From: Cryphonectria parasitica EP155
Taxonomy: Eukaryota > Ascomycota > Sordariomycetes > Diaporthales > Cryphonectriaceae
Assembly: GCF_011745365.1 (NCBI RefSeq)
Contig: NW_024468911.1
Span: forward strand, 354,759-418,758
Direction of reading: 5' to 3'
Length of the DNA stretch: 64,000 nt
A program made the position numbers and the translations under genes. Position 1 is the first letter of the stretch, and every line of letters begins with the position of its first letter. The notes below the pieces were generated by a model. It saw only the letters and a list, made by a program, of their open reading frames with translations, had not been told where the DNA came from and did not search any database. Shown here piece after piece: positions 1 through 12,421 of the stretch.

Positions 1-552
1 GCCCATCGGGCCCCCTGGAGACATGTGCATCTGGTGATACGGATTTGGGTGGTGTTGTGGTTGTTGCTGCTGGGGATGCTGGGGCTGATGCTGCGTATGG
101 TGCTGGACCTGAGGATAGGGAGACTGCGCCGCAGGTTGGTGGTGTTGAGGTTGAGGCTGCTGCTGTTGAAGATGTGGTGATAGCGCCGCCTGCTGCTGCT
201 GGTGGTGGTGGCCCTGCTGGCCCTGCTGGTCGAAGCTGCGCATACTGGGAAGCGCAAGCTGGTGCGGCGGCGGGCCGGTCGGACTTTGACGATACTGATC
301 AACAGATTGTCCCCCAGGGCTAGGGTAGCTGTACTGGGCCGCGGGCGTGTGTCCGGTCGGAGGGCCGTGGGTCACATAATGGTGAGGACCCGGCGGAGGG
401 TAGCTTACGGCCTGGTGGTGTTGTTGCGGTGGCGGGACAACAGCATCCTGCGGTGACTGCTGGTGTTGGTGCGGATGCTGGTGGTGTTGTGGCTGTGGCT
501 GGTGTTGTTGGTGTTGGCGTGGAGGGCCAGCGGGCTGAGGAGGGTGGGACAT
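1..552 (-). CDS. Gln/His/Pro-rich protein, N-terminal part, runs off left edge
   Basis: Read on the minus strand, an open frame enters at about 831 (just below a TAG) and stays open to base 1. The first in-frame ATG is at 552-550. The product is low-complexity: runs of Gln and His, many Pro, and a Ser-rich lead-in (PPPPDLSSFASSPSPSMSHP). The 280 bases upstream of that ATG are also protein-like in the same frame, with a seven-Gln run at about 680-700. The true start therefore probably lies in an upstream exon joined at an acceptor near 831 (CTATAG, with a CTGAC branch-like motif about 50 bases before it), which I could not locate. Such Q/H-rich leaders are common in fungal transcription factors and co-regulators, but no DNA-binding domain is inside the window, so the role is unassigned. 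The very long upstream gene-free region fits a regulatory gene. The frame is well supported; the function is not. Confidence 0.55.
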   Translation of the reverse strand, partial: MSHPPQPAGPPRQHQQHQPQPQHHQHPHQHQQSPQDAVVPPPQQHHQAVSYPPPGPHHYVTHGPPTGHTPAAQYSYPSPGGQSVDQYRQSPTGPPPHQLALPSMRSFDQQGQQGHHHQQQQAALSPHLQQQQPQPQHHQPAAQSPYPQVQHHTQHQPQHPQQQQPQHHPNPYHQMHMSPGGPMG

Positions 553-1387
553 GGACGGAGAGGGAGAGGAGGCGAACGAGGACAGGTCAGGAGGAGGAGG
601 GCGGATATTGTGTGCCTTTGAGCTGGTGGCATGCACCCCGAACGCGGACGAGGAGGGTCGAGGACGGGGAGAAGAGGGTCGTCGGGGTTGTTGTTGTTGT
701 TGTTGCTGCTGACAATTGGGAGGCTGTTCGGATCGACCAGTGCTAGTGCTGGCTTCGATGCCACTGCTGCCGCAGAAACTACTGGCGGTTCTGCTGGCAG
801 GTCGTAAGGGGGCGGGGCCGTTGCCCTATAGAATGGAGGTCGAGGTTGATGAATATTTGAACAGTATAATCGCGAAACTGGTCAGTTTCCGATGCTTGCG
901 ACTTGCGTTTGTGTGTCCCTGTCTGGAGCGACCGTGGGGGATAATATATATTTATGTATGTATATGTGTGTGTATATATATCTCCACCACGGCTGCTTCT
1001 CGTTGCGCTCGGGACAGACTATAAGTCTCGTCCTCAGGTTGCAGCTGGATGGACGTGGTAAGAAAACAACCAAAAAGAAAAAAAAAGTGCTGATGAAAGG
1101 CAGTATAGACGACGATTCCCTGCGAGGACCAGTCGAGGCGGGAGAACAGTGGACCAGTAACGACAGAAATATAGGGTGATGTAGAGGAGGATGTTTAAAT
1201 AAGGTTATGGCCAAAAGAGGCTGCTGCTGAAGTGGCTGGTATCGTGGACGTGGTGTTAGCGTCGTGGGCGAGGGCGGGTATCAACGGGTGCAGAGGCGAG
1301 TGTCTGGAGAAGTGGTGGTGGAAGGTCGACGGCAGCAGGGTGGAGGACGCGTCAATGTAAGAAGAACGAGGGCAAGGACCAGGAGAT

Positions 1388-1432
1388 GGTGGTGGTGGAG
1401 GAGAAGAAGAAGAAGAAGAAGAAGAAGAAGAA
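1388..1432. repeat. GAA trinucleotide microsatellite
   Basis: About 15 tandem GAA units inside the long gene-free region. They create spurious poly-Lys, poly-Arg and poly-Ser open frames on both strands. Confidence 0.85.
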
Positions 1433-4400
1433 GGACGGGGACAAGAAGGGCGAAGACGACGAGGACGAGGACGAGGAGGAGGCGGCCAATTGGGAGTGGC
1501 CTGGAATTGCAGTCACGGCAGGGAGTGAAAGTGGTGTCGATGTCGACGTCGGATTTGGAGTCGGCCTGGATAGTAACGAAGGAGGCTGCAGGTGATGGTG
1601 GAGCCCGAGGTCCATAATTTTTTTCCTCTTCTTCTCTTTTTCTTCTCTGCTGCCCCTCCCCCCTCCCCTCCTCCTCCTGCCTGGGGTTTGCTTTTATTAA
1701 TATTGAGGGACATACGGGAGCATGCACCCACCGAATTGGGATTGCGAGCACCCACTCAACCGATCCACCTGTGCCGCCCACTGCTGGTTCTGATACTGTT
1801 ACTGTCGCTGTGCTGTCCTGTCATAATCCGTGCCGCCCTTTTTTATTTTCTTCTCTTTTTCTCTCTCTCCCTCTTGTCCGCCATTCACTACGATCCACCC
1901 TTCACTATTCATTCACTTGCTTGGCTGTTCACACAGTTCACTGTTCAAACCTAGCCCACAACCCAACTACGCTCCACGGCTCGGCGGTCCTTGTCCTGGT
2001 ACGGCGGTGGGCCCTGCCCCCCCTCTCCTCTCCCCAGGGCTCTCTGTCTGCAGGAGCCATCAGGGTGTATGGGTGCAGGTCTGGGCGGCCCACAAGGTAA
2101 GGAGAGTACTAGTACCACAGTACGCTCTAAAGGGTACTAGTAGTAGTAGTAGCTTGTTTGTGAAAAAGCAGGGCCAGAGAAAGATGGCTGGGACGGGAAC
2201 TGTCGTATATGGGATAGCGTGTATGTATGCTGAGGATCGGATGAGAAGGATGGATCGTAGGCCAAGCTTGCGTTCTGAACGAGGAAACAGAGAGGAAAGG
2301 ACCAGCCCCCAAAACAAAAAATTAAAGTGAGTGGGAGTGGTGGGAAAAGTCGACAAGCATCAGGGGTGGGTACGACAGGGGGGCACGGGGGAGGAGCATT
2401 TTACGAGACGAACCTTCTCTCTTGCCATCACACACAGTACGCACAGGGTGGCAGCCTCTCCACAAGAACAGTGCAGAACATGCCCACAGTAGGCGAAAGG
2501 GGACGGCGCCAGGGGCTGAACCAGGGTTCAGTCGCTGTACTATGTAGCAGATGCAACGTTTTGGGGGAGGCAGGAGGATGAGGAGTGCCGCAGGGCAGGG
2601 GTTGGCCAAGCCAAAAGATGACAGGGTCAGCCCAGGTTCAGGTCGGGTCCAGGTTAGGTCAGGTCAGGTCATACAGAGTAAGGGTAGCAGGGCAACTCAT
2701 AGATGTTGGCTGTACTTACTACGTACATGGCAATTACGAGTAAGAGAAGGTATCATCCCCTCCCTATTGTGAGTCTTCCAGCAGGTACACTGTATCTCAG
2801 CAACCGTAACGAGAGTAGTAGTAGTACCTCGCCAAGCAGCGTATCAAAGAGCATTGTGGTAGTAGATGTTAACCCGTCATGCTCGTAAGTGTCTTGGATT
2901 CCCAGCTGGTACACACAAGCCTTGGAACAAACCACTGTGAATGGGAGGGAGGCGGCTGTTGCAAAAGCAATCATGATAGCATCCGCGTACGCAGGACTAT
3001 TCAGTCAGCACTTTATAATATCACAGCACAGTTCATAGTTAGCCCCATCCAGGGCTAAGGGCGCCTGCATCCCCGGGAGACACCAACAGGGGAGAAAACC
3101 TGGGATACATGGGCCGAACACGAGGCGAGAAGCAGATCCCTGAGAACAAGGAGAAAAAGGAAAGCAAAAAAAGAAAAGAAAAAAAAAGGAACCTCGGGAC
3201 TGCAGCATACTATAACAGGTATTAGTATAGCTAGCTAGCCGTGTGCTTTGACCTTATGATACTATGATAATAATGGTAGGTAACCTCTGCTTCGACTATA
3301 GTAGGGACAAGCTTGTCGGAACTTGCCGAATTTCGTCAGTTCCTCCTGCCGTGGTGAGATGGTTCAACGTGAGGCTGTGAGATGGACCGAATGAAGTTGA
3401 GGGGCATGTCTGGTAGGAAAGTTTCTTGTTTTTTCCACCCCTCTCACTGTGCTGAATGATTAGGCTGTGTCGCTGCACTCGGAGAGTTATGAAAATAATA
3501 TTATTCCCTCCAGTACTATGTATGTACTTCATAAACCCTCTTCACTACCCCCCCTATGGAGTGTACAGTGCTGATTGCAGTCCAGTTATGCCCAGCTATG
3601 CTAGTACACGCACACAGTGAGCCCGCATTAATAAAGATCTACCCTGCGCAGTCTGCTACCATTATGGCTATGGTGAGAACAGGAAAGAGAGCGTGCTGAC
3701 GCACTCGCGCGCGAGTGAGAGAGGAGAAAGAAAGAAAAGAAGAGTCCATGCTCCCGCTATTCAACCTGGCAGGGGTCCGGAGGAGGGGGGGGGGCGGCTA
3801 GCCTCGTTCAGCTCCAGGATCTCCGTTCAGGTCTCGTCTTCAGGGGGTGGGCACTGGGAGGGGTGCGAAGAGGGAACTCCCCAGACGCTACGAGTGGGTG
3901 GTGTTCACCGTTGCTCAGGGGGGAAGACTCACAATCCCACCTCGGCCGTAACCTCAAAAGTCCACAATCAGACATGACCCTCGCTCGATATTGGGGGGAA
4001 AAGAAAGAAGAAAGAGAGTAAGAAAGAAAAAAAGAACTCTCCTTCGTCTTTGTCGTCACCATCACAGATACTTATGCACACCTTAATGATCAAGATGGAG
4101 GGGAAGGGGAGGGGGGGAAAAGAAAGGAAAAAAAAAGGGGGGGGGGGGGTTCGATGTGTGATCGGGGAAGAAAGAAGCAAGATGTCAGAGGGAAGAACAG
4201 CCCACTGCCCCTCCCTCCTTGCCACCATACATAGTACCATAGCTGCATGGTTCACACACAGTTGCAGAGTAGTAGGTCCCAAGAATTCCTGACCTGTCAC
4301 TTATGATGGAAAGGGAGTAGCAGAGCAGAGCCCACCCACCCTGACATGGCATACTTACGAGCTGCATTTTGTCTGTAGTCTGGAGATATGTCATATCCCA

Positions 4401-4466
4401 GGGTTGCATTCCCACTCCACCTTGTTATCCTCATCCTTGCTTGCCTGTCTCCCTCTTCGTCTTTGT

Positions 4467-4497
4467 CTCTCTCTCTCTTTCTCTCTCTCTCTCTCCT
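4467..4497. repeat. CT dinucleotide microsatellite / pyrimidine tract
   Basis: Near-perfect CT repeat in a wider pyrimidine-rich block at about 4440-4510. Pyrimidine tracts of this kind often precede transcription starts in filamentous fungi, but no gene start follows that I can support. Confidence 0.8.
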
Positions 4498-5894
4498 CTT
4501 CCTTCTTCCCTCCTGGTCTTCCTCAAGTGCATACACCTGGCTGTGCTGGCTGGCTGGGGGGGTTGAGGATGGACCATGGACGTGGACATGGACCCTACTA
4601 CAGTACTCATTGGTGTGGTGCGTGTGTGTCTCCGCTCCCAAGCCCACTCCTAACCCACTCCTACCCTCGTCCTTGTCCTCTACTAGACCTTCTTCTTCTC
4701 CTCGTTCTTCCCCTTGTTATGCCCACTGTCCTCTATTGCCCACTCAGACAATGGTCAAGGATCGTGGAAGGTGACGTGACCCCGCTCCAGAGGATCCAGA
4801 GGAGAAGGAAAAATGGAGGAAGGAAAAGAAGGAAACGTTGGACAGGGAGGAAGAAAAGGAGGAGGAGGAGGAGCAGCCACCACAACCACGATTTTTTTCC
4901 CTCCCCTTCTTTTGGGGTTGACCAAATGGCCTGCAGCTGCGGACGGGCAGAAGCGAGACATCAAGCGAAGCAAGGCAACACGCTGCTGGTATTGAAACGC
5001 CAACCCTCGCCTCACCTGCCAGAGATACGCGAGCCCGTGGGAATCCATCTTAGCGGGAGCTTAAATTCACATCCGGAAAAGATTGTCCCGCAACCAAACA
5101 AGGTGTCAAGGTGCTGTGTCGGTCCATCAGGTTCAATTCTTGTCTTGAGTGTGTGTGTTTTTATCTGGTTGACGAGTGGTTGTGTTTTTTCTTTTGTTTC
5201 TCTTTTCTGGGGACTTTTCTTGGCCCCTCCCTGCTGGACAACTACGAGGCAGAGGCTGACCCACAGAGGCGCGCGCCTCCTCCTCCTCTTCTTCTCCTTC
5301 CTCCACCCTTCTCGTCACCACCCATCATCAGAGCTGTCGAATTGGGAAAGGCCTGGCAAGAAAGAAAACGGTACTAGAAGTGAACCTTGAGCAGCAAGCA
5401 GGCCCCCTTCTTCTTGATCTACGGCCCCTGGCCCTTGATCCCTGGCCCTCCTTCTCTTCTTGCTCAGGGCATGTGCAGCAGGGGAGGGGGGGGGGCCTGG
5501 ACGTCTCCTTTCGGACACGGTGCAGACACACATACATAGCACACGCATTACTTTGTACATTGCTTCGCCGCTGCTGCACGTCCTGTGTGGTTACAGAAGT
5601 AAGAGAAAAGAATCTCCTTGAACGGAAGAGGAGGAGGAGCCAACCCCTTCCCCCCTCCGGATCAGACCATATGGCTCCTGGCGGACGGTTTGGCCGGTTG
5701 TCTTTCCCCATTTCAGACCTCTTGAGTAAGATTGAGGAGGGACTGTACGGGGCACATAACACGGGGCACAGTCACCACATAATAATACTGTACACATATT
5801 TGTAAGTACTTACGACTATGGTATCATAACGATAATGACATGGGCGGGCCACGGGCCACTGTCGACACTCCGTCCGTCCTCTCATCACCCCTAA

Positions 5895-5914
5895 ATGTGT
5901 GTGTGTGTGTGTGT
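5895..5914. repeat. GT dinucleotide microsatellite
   Basis: About ten uninterrupted TG units in the long gene-free region, with no gene association visible. Confidence 0.8.
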
Positions 5915-8588
5915 ATTTGAAAGAGTGTATGATAGCAAGCCGTAATTGTATGTAACATATCGCCAGCGATGTCAACGTCAAGATCTATGATTTTGGTGGT
6001 TTCTTCCCCCTCCTCAATTCTGTTATATAAGGCTCATTCTCCTTTCCCTTCCTCTTCTTCTTTTTCTTCTTCTTCTTCTTGAGCGAACAAAAAAGCGACT
6101 TTATTACACAGACTCTTGATGTAAGTCTCCTTCCTTTTTCACTCCACTGCTTACTTTACAAATAGAGCTGCTATTAGCCAGCCTGGGCATATTGCCAATG
6201 ATCTCGTCGCAATAGCCTCAAATTACCCTCTGTGGGGCCCGTCATCTGTCTTCCCCAAGGTGGATATGGCGCGCCGCACAGTGGATACTACCATGGAACC
6301 CATGCTACTAGAGCAGTACATACTATCTATGGTACATAGTTCAGTGGTACATGTTCACAACCAGTCTGTCTGCACAGGGGGGCTTTGGGGCATTCCCAGA
6401 CCGGTCTGCTCCTTCGCCAGGCGGCCAGGTCCAGACTAATGTGTACTTGTGGCCCCCGCCAAGGCTTGTTGTGCTGTGCTATACTGTGCGCTGTCTGAAT
6501 GCCTAAGAAAACAGAAACCCTGCTTGCTTGACAGTTCTTCGAGGACCGAGCGCCACCAAAAAAAAAAAAAAATAATAATAATAAAAAATAAGGAGGGGAT
6601 GAACGCAAGAAGAGAGAGAGGAGACAGAGAGAAGGGAAAAGGAAGAAAGGGACAGAAGAAGACAAAAAAATACAATGTGCAGGGTACTTTTCGGGCACAA
6701 GTATCCTCTCAAAAGAGAAAGCTTGTTCTGGCCGCGGACCTCTGCCGGCGGATGCTGATCCCCATCCGCTCGCCAGAGGCCCAGCCCTGGACCAAAACAA
6801 CCACTGCAGCCCGAGTGGGGATCCTTTCGAGATTGGCGAGTTCGCATCAAATCTTGGGTGTGGCCCGGTTAGGGTAGTCAACTCCGGTGGTTCACGACCA
6901 GGGGAGTACCCAGAAGCATCCCATCGTCCTCACAGTCGTCGTCCTCCTCCTGCTGATCTCTGGCATGCGAGCATGCAAGTGACCCAAACCAGCCTCTATT
7001 GCTGCAGGTGCAGCTGCTGTTGTTCCAAGCAGCAGCCATAGCAGGTGTGTCAGAACAGACCTGACACCAGAAGGAGACGGGGGCCCAAGCGGAACGAGTT
7101 TTCTCCAGGGCTGCGGAGTGTGAACAAGGCTTATGTTTCCTTCACCGTGGCCCTCTCTATCAAGATGCACAATCCATAGCATAGCATCCGACAGGTTGTG
7201 AATCTGAAATATGCATGGGGACTTGTTGCGTTGCTTGCATCGATAGACATGGGCAGGCAGATCTCGGTGTTGACTGCAGTATCGTTTCTTTAGAAGAGGA
7301 GTAAAGGGGAAAGGGGGGAGGGGGGGACAGAGATCGAGATTGTAATGTGCCCTCTCACACTTCTCTTCATCACGGAGTGACTTGCGGTGCCCTCTCTACC
7401 TTCCCCTCCGCGCTTGTCTACCAATCACTAAGCACTTGACCACGAAAAAGAAAGAGAGAGAAGAACAGGAACAGGAACAGGAAAAAGAAAGAAAAGGAAA
7501 TGGTGCGATCCTTCTGGAACTGACCCAGCCCGAGACCCCGAGATGTTCAATCCCCATTCCATTGACGCTCCCTGTTGGCGTAACATCACATGCATGTACA
7601 TCCTTTTCCCGTACTGTCGCAAACCAGCAGCAAGATGAGACGAGCCAGGGGTGGGGGGAGGGGGGAATCATGCCTGGCCCCCGAAGGACGGGCGGGAGAC
7701 GCAGGGCATGTGCGCTGTGCGTGTGCGTGCGCGTGTGTGCGCCACAAAAGAGATGTTTGTGACAAAAGTTCCGCTCCCTAAGACAATTCGATACGCCTCG
7801 TGCTGAGCTCGGTAGAATTACAGCCCGCCCCGATACACAGCTTCTCACCCCCTTTGCTATCCATCATCCGTTTCGATCCTGTCAAGGCGTTCCAGGTAAG
7901 AACAAAGGCTGAGGGACGGGGAACTGTGTGGTAAGAAACGACGAACCCCAACACATCATTACTCCCTTTCCAGGCGTGGTCCAGTATAGATTTTGAGGGG
8001 GGGTTGTTTTTGCATTTCATAATCGCCCTTCTCTGACGTCGACCAGCAAGGTTTACGAAACCCTTTCCTCTGGGACTGTGTTTCTCCATATGGATTCACC
8101 TGCCGCCGGAGCCCCGGGCCGTTCCTCCCTGGCGTGCTCGGTCTAGCAAGTCCTGCGCCCCACGGCGACGACATAACAATATTACTACCACCACTGGCGC
8201 CCGGCGGGCGTGATAGCATCGAACAGTGATGGTCTTTGTGTGAAGATATTGTTGTATTTTCCAATGCTCTATGCGCTCTTCCAAGCCTAATGTCCTTCCC
8301 CCTTCCCACTTTTCGGCTCCTCGGCCGTGCCAGCGTTTCTGGTGGGTAGCATTGATCATGAGTGAGTGAGCGAGCGCGGGAAAAAGGGGGGGAGGGGGAT
8401 GCACAAGTCCGTTTTTGGACTCCCACCTAAGTCGTGCATCCTGGCGGAGAGTTCACGCCCCATTCGAGGGCCGCTCACCTGCTCCACGCTCCAGTCAATG
8501 GTGCCGACCTGCAGGAAGACAATCTCACCTGCCATGATCCACAGGCTGCGTTTGACGCAAGAGTGCCCAAGCTGTCCAGCCAAGCGTT

Positions 8589-11329
8589 CTAGGCAAAGAC
8601 TGAAGACTCTGGCCATTTCTGCTGCGCCGTCTTCTGGAATCCATCCACCTCTCCGCTCTTCCAGGCTCTCAGCACGTCTTGCGCGTCCTTTGCGTCCTCC
8701 ACCTTGATGTCGTCGAGCTGCAAGAGGGCCACAACATCCTTGGCAAGCTTGCCACGGTCCTCGCCAAGCCGAGCCTGAACACGAATGCTTGACAGCACGT
8801 GCTGCGGACTGATCTTGTGCTTCTCTCGGTACTCTTGGTTGAGCTTGGCCAAGTCCGCCGATGCGGACACTTCTGTGAACTCGGCGTTGATAACCTCTGT
8901 GACCTTGGGTGGGAGCGTCGCCAGATCAGTGTTCAGAGCGTGCCGTAGCCGAATGGCCTGCTCATGGGCCTTGGGATCCTCCGCATCCAACGACAGCGCG
9001 GCCTTTAGGCATCGTAGTGCAAGAAGATACTTCTCTGCTTCATTGTCAGTCCACTCGCCATTACAAGAGGTTCATTCCATCCTGGGTGGGATGGCATTGT
9101 TGTCATGGAGGGCTTCAAACTTACTCCGGAGGATGAGCACCTCAAAGGCGGTGGTCTGCGCCTGAATGCTCTTGGGGCTGCACTGCAACATCGGACTGAT
9201 AAACCTCATGGCGTCTGCCAGCGGCTCGGTGGTGGCGGCGAGCTTGGCTCCGAGGGGGTCGTCATCCTGCTTCTTCTGGGCATCCGGGTCAGGCTTGACC
9301 CCCTTCTTGTTGGGATCCTGCTTGGCCGCCTTCTCGGCAGACTCGCGCTCCAGGCGCTGGGCCTCCTTCCTGGCCTTCTTTGCGGCCTTCTTCTTCTCCA
9401 GCGCGTCGTCGCCGTTGGCATTGCCATTCTCGGTGCCGTTGACCCCGTTCGCGGCTTTCTCTTCCTGCTGCTCGTATATGCGCAGGTAGGCGTTGGCAGC
9501 GCCGACTGCAACGCGGGTGTAGAATGGGTGGTCCCTCAGGTGGTCCTCCCACCGGACCATGTCAATGTAGGCTCGTATCATGCCCTTGCGGAGCGAGAAG
9601 CCGTGAAAATCGAACTGGTCCTCCTGCCATATGTCAAAGATGTTGAAGACAGCATGGAACCTCTTCAGGGCAAGCCCCAAGTTGCCGAGGCGCGCATTCG
9701 CCTCGCCATCCTCGGTCAGGAACCAGACGCTCTGCATGTCCAGCAGGTCCGCAAGGGGGCCGCCGGGCGTGTCAGCCTTAGTGAACATGCCCATCGTCTT
9801 GAGTGCCCTGTCCAGCTCGTTGTTCCGCAGCTGGTACTTGGCGGCCTTGGTGTTAATGTATCGATCCCTGGTGTCGAGCTCTCGGGCGTGCTCCATGGCC
9901 TCCGAGGCCTTCTGCGGGTTGCCGTAGTACTTCCATATCCGCGCTCTTGTCATGGCAAAATTCACATTCTCTGGGTCCTCCTCGATAGCCTTGTCCACAT
10001 ACTCCATCGCCCGGGGGAGGTCGCGGCTGCGGTAGTAGCTGTAGTGCTGGGCGAGGTAGAAGACGGCTGCACCCCTGCCCCTCGAGCTGTCACCCTCGGC
10101 GGCGGCGGTGGAGAGATACTCGTCGACAACGTCTCGTAGTGTCGCCTTCTTGAATTCGTCCGCGTACAGGTGCTTCAGGTTGGCAAAGGTAGACGGGATG
10201 CCCTTGTCGAGGACCATGGCCAGGTATGACTTAGCTGCGGCCTTGAACTCGTCACCTAGTCCGTGTCAGCACATGCATCCGCGAAGGGGGGAGGGGGTGC
10301 GGCAATCCTGATGAACCCGCCCTCCCAGTAGACGGTCATTGCTGTGTAGCAGGCGCAGCCAGCAGCAGCAGCAGCAGCAGCAGCAGGAGGAGGAGGAGGA
10401 GGGAGGAGGAAAGGAGCCTTACCGGTTAGGAAGTCTAGCGGGAGCCGTTTCGCGGCGTCACAACGGGGAAACTTGACGGCGTACTCGTCATAGATGGCCT
10501 TGCGGCTAAGGAGGTCGTCTCCGGCGGAAAGATCTGACACCTCAACCAGGGCGTCATAGTACTCGGCGTGGTCGGGATTCCGGTCCAGGAGAGCGCGCCA
10601 GGCTTGAGATGCCTCCTCCTTGTTTCCCAGCTCGGTCAGGTACCGGGCGCGAGCCTCCAGGTAGGCCAGGCGATCCAGGTTGTGTTTGCAGGCAGACTCG
10701 AGGTGGTCAAGGGCCCTCTGGAAGTCGCCGGTCTCGGCGATGATCATGTTGTGGTACAGGAGGGCCTCGGAATGCTCGAGATCGGAGCGGGCAGGCTGAG
10801 TCTTCAGGGTGTCTTCAAAGGTCTTGAGGATGTTCTCGGCGTCTGTCAGGTTCCCGGCGAGGTGGTGGGCGATGGCGAGGCCGGTCCAGCTCTGTCTGAG
10901 GGCAGGACGGGCCTGCAGCATGGCCAGCCTGCTCTGGACATAACCCTGGTAGTCGCGCATCTGGATCTGGAGGACGGCGAGGTCTCGCTGGATCTGGCTC
11001 GACTCGGGCTCGAGCCTGAGGGCGAAGCGGTAGGCTTTGATGGCTTCCTCGAAATTCTTATTGGAGCGGTACAGCAGGCCGTAGACGTGCCAGCAGATAT
11101 GGGACTTCATGTCGATGGTTAGAGACTCCTTGCCCAGGGCAAAGGCCTCCTCGGTCTTGCCCTGGGCATTGAGGATGAGGGCCTTCATGGCCATCGTATC
11201 CCCATGCTTTGGGTTCTTCTTGAGGATCTGCTCGGCAGCTTTGAGACCGCGCTTGTACTGCTTCTCCTCATAGTTGCGGACGACCTGACGAAAGAGGTTG
11301 CCCTCTCTCGTGCTCAGAGGTTGTGGCAT
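8589..11329 (-). CDS. NAT1: N-terminal acetyltransferase A auxiliary subunit (Naa15/Nat1), TPR protein
   Basis: Three exons: 11329-10423, 10255-9125 and 9034-8589, giving 827 residues, the usual length of fungal Naa15. Intron 1 has donor GTAAGG and acceptor CTAG and joins FLTG to DEFKAAAKSYL. Intron 2 has GTAAGT, branch CTGAC and GCAG; it removes an in-frame TGA and restores LILRKKYLLALRCL. The protein is a string of tetratricopeptide helices from residue 10 onward (for example EGNLFRQVVRNYEEKQYKRG and the LNAQGKTEEAF repeat), with a Lys-rich helical linker at about 585-625 and a C-terminal helical part. In this family the protein wraps the catalytic subunit Naa10 and anchors NatA to the ribosome for co-translational acetylation of Ser, Ala, Thr, Gly, Val and Cys N termini. 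An upstream in-frame ATG at 11446 would add residues coded by the GTGCGT microsatellite; I reject it because MPQPLSTREGNLF is the family-like start. Confidence 0.93.
10256..10422 (-). other. Naa15 intron 1 with CAG/GGA microsatellites
   Basis: A 167-bp intron holding a run of about seven CAG units and a GGA run at about 10360-10405 (plus-strand orientation). Its frame stays open, so a naive ORF call would include a false Pro/Ala tail. Confidence 0.85.
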
Positions 11330-12421
11330 CGGGGAGGAGGAGGTGGTGGGAGGTGGGAGGTGCGTGTGCGTGTGCGTGTGCGTGTGCGTGTGCGTGTGCG
11401 TTAGGCGCCGGGCGTGATGCGAGCTCGTCGGAAGGCCCCTTTGCAAGTGGAAGCCGGGCTGGGGAGACGCCTGGGGCTGTCTGAGCTGGCGAATTGGTCT
11501 CTCGTAATGAGACTACTTGCAGCGTCGTGTCGTCTTTCTTGTCTCTCTTTATGGACAGTAAACCCAGACCAGGAGTGTGTGTCCAGTGTAGAGACGAGGT
11601 GGGGCGACAAGAGAGCGGGGCCAGAGGAGAGAAGAGATATTGGCTCAGGCAATAACCCAAGAAACCACAAATAAAAATGGCCAGGCTGCTGCTGGTGGTG
11701 GCTGTGGTAGTGGTTCGTAGTAGGTATAGTAGTAGTGATTGAGCTCGTGGTGGTGGGAATTCGTGGGTGGGGGTCGAGCCAGAGTTGTACCCCGTCTGCC
11801 TGGCTACGTACGATGTTACTATGTAAGTATGCAGTTAAAAAAAAAAAAAAAAAACCGAACGGAAGAGAGGAGCTCCAAGTTTTGGCGTGCAAGCTTGTGG
11901 GCCACTTGACAATCCTTGCCAGTCAGGGCCCAGGTGGGCTGGCTGGGTTAAATGCAATGGTTTGGTGGGGTCAGTTGAGACAGCCAGGCACGCCGGCCTA
12001 GGAGCTTCCCGATAAGATAAGGGGAGCTATCCTCTGAAGACAATGCTACCATAGTACAGAGTAGGTAGCTGTAAGTAGTACTATAAGTACCATAGCATAC
12101 TAGCATTGATCACTATCCTGCCACCCACCTTTGCCCCCCATCTGGCTGGTACCTGTCTGTTATTATTTATGTTCTTCTATTTTTGTGTGTATCATCATCA
12201 TTGTTCTTTTTTTAATTCATTTATTTGTCTTTTCATCAGTCTTCTTTTCGAGAGGAAGTCGAAACCCCATAAGTTTCCTGGGTATAGACCTACCCTTGTT
12301 GTAGTTGTCATCATGAAGGTATCAGTAGGTAGAAGAAGACACGACAACACATAAAGGCTGCACGCAGTATTACTCTGCCTTGCCCCTACTCCCCACCCTT
12401 CCCTCCTCCATAGCTCATATG
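11330..12421. other. Intergenic region upstream of Naa15, downstream of the Cid2-like gene
   Basis: About 1.1 kb with no supported gene. It holds the hexamer microsatellite next to Naa15, CA/GT-rich stretches, a poly-A run at about 11837-11854 and an AT-rich segment at about 12150-12250. The Naa15 promoter must lie here, followed by the 3' UTR of the next gene. Confidence 0.6.
11359..11400. repeat. GTGCGT hexamer microsatellite just upstream of the Naa15 start
   Basis: About seven tandem GTGCGT (ACGCAC) units 30-70 bp upstream of the Naa15 ATG, probably in its 5' UTR or core promoter. A hexamer keeps frame, which is why an open frame runs through it. Length polymorphism between strains is likely. 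Confidence 0.85.

Larger units (their letters stand above)
553..8588. other. 8-kb gene-free region with microsatellites and pyrimidine tracts
   Basis: No reading frame here looks like a protein. The longer open frames are translations of CT, GAA or GGA tracts. Simple repeats include a TATG/GT/TA stretch at about 952-980, GAA at 1388-1432, CT at about 4467-4497, GT at 5895-5914, TTC at 6056-6080, poly-A/AAT at about 6556-6590 and long G or C runs (for example 4135-4149). The region separates the 3' end of the Naa15 gene from the upstream side of the Q-rich gene. It probably holds the promoter and a long or intron-containing 5' UTR of that gene. Non-coding transcripts cannot be excluded. Confidence 0.6.

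Noticed and set aside
405..764. 119-residue minus-strand frame beginning at 764
   Set aside because: It starts with GTG, not ATG, and ends at 405. The overlapping Q/H-rich frame stays open to the window edge and is the coding one.
4404..5390. 328-residue plus-strand ORF
   Set aside because: Translation of CT-, GGA- and GT-rich simple sequence, with no domain, no gene-like composition and several equal-length frames on both strands.
9072..9074. Apparent in-frame stop in the Naa15 gene
   Set aside because: It lies inside a 90-nt intron with GTAAGT, CTGAC and GCAG signals. Removing it restores the conserved protein.
9105..10139. 344-residue plus-strand ORF
   Set aside because: Antisense shadow of the Naa15 exon 2; GC-rich codons on the minus strand keep it open.
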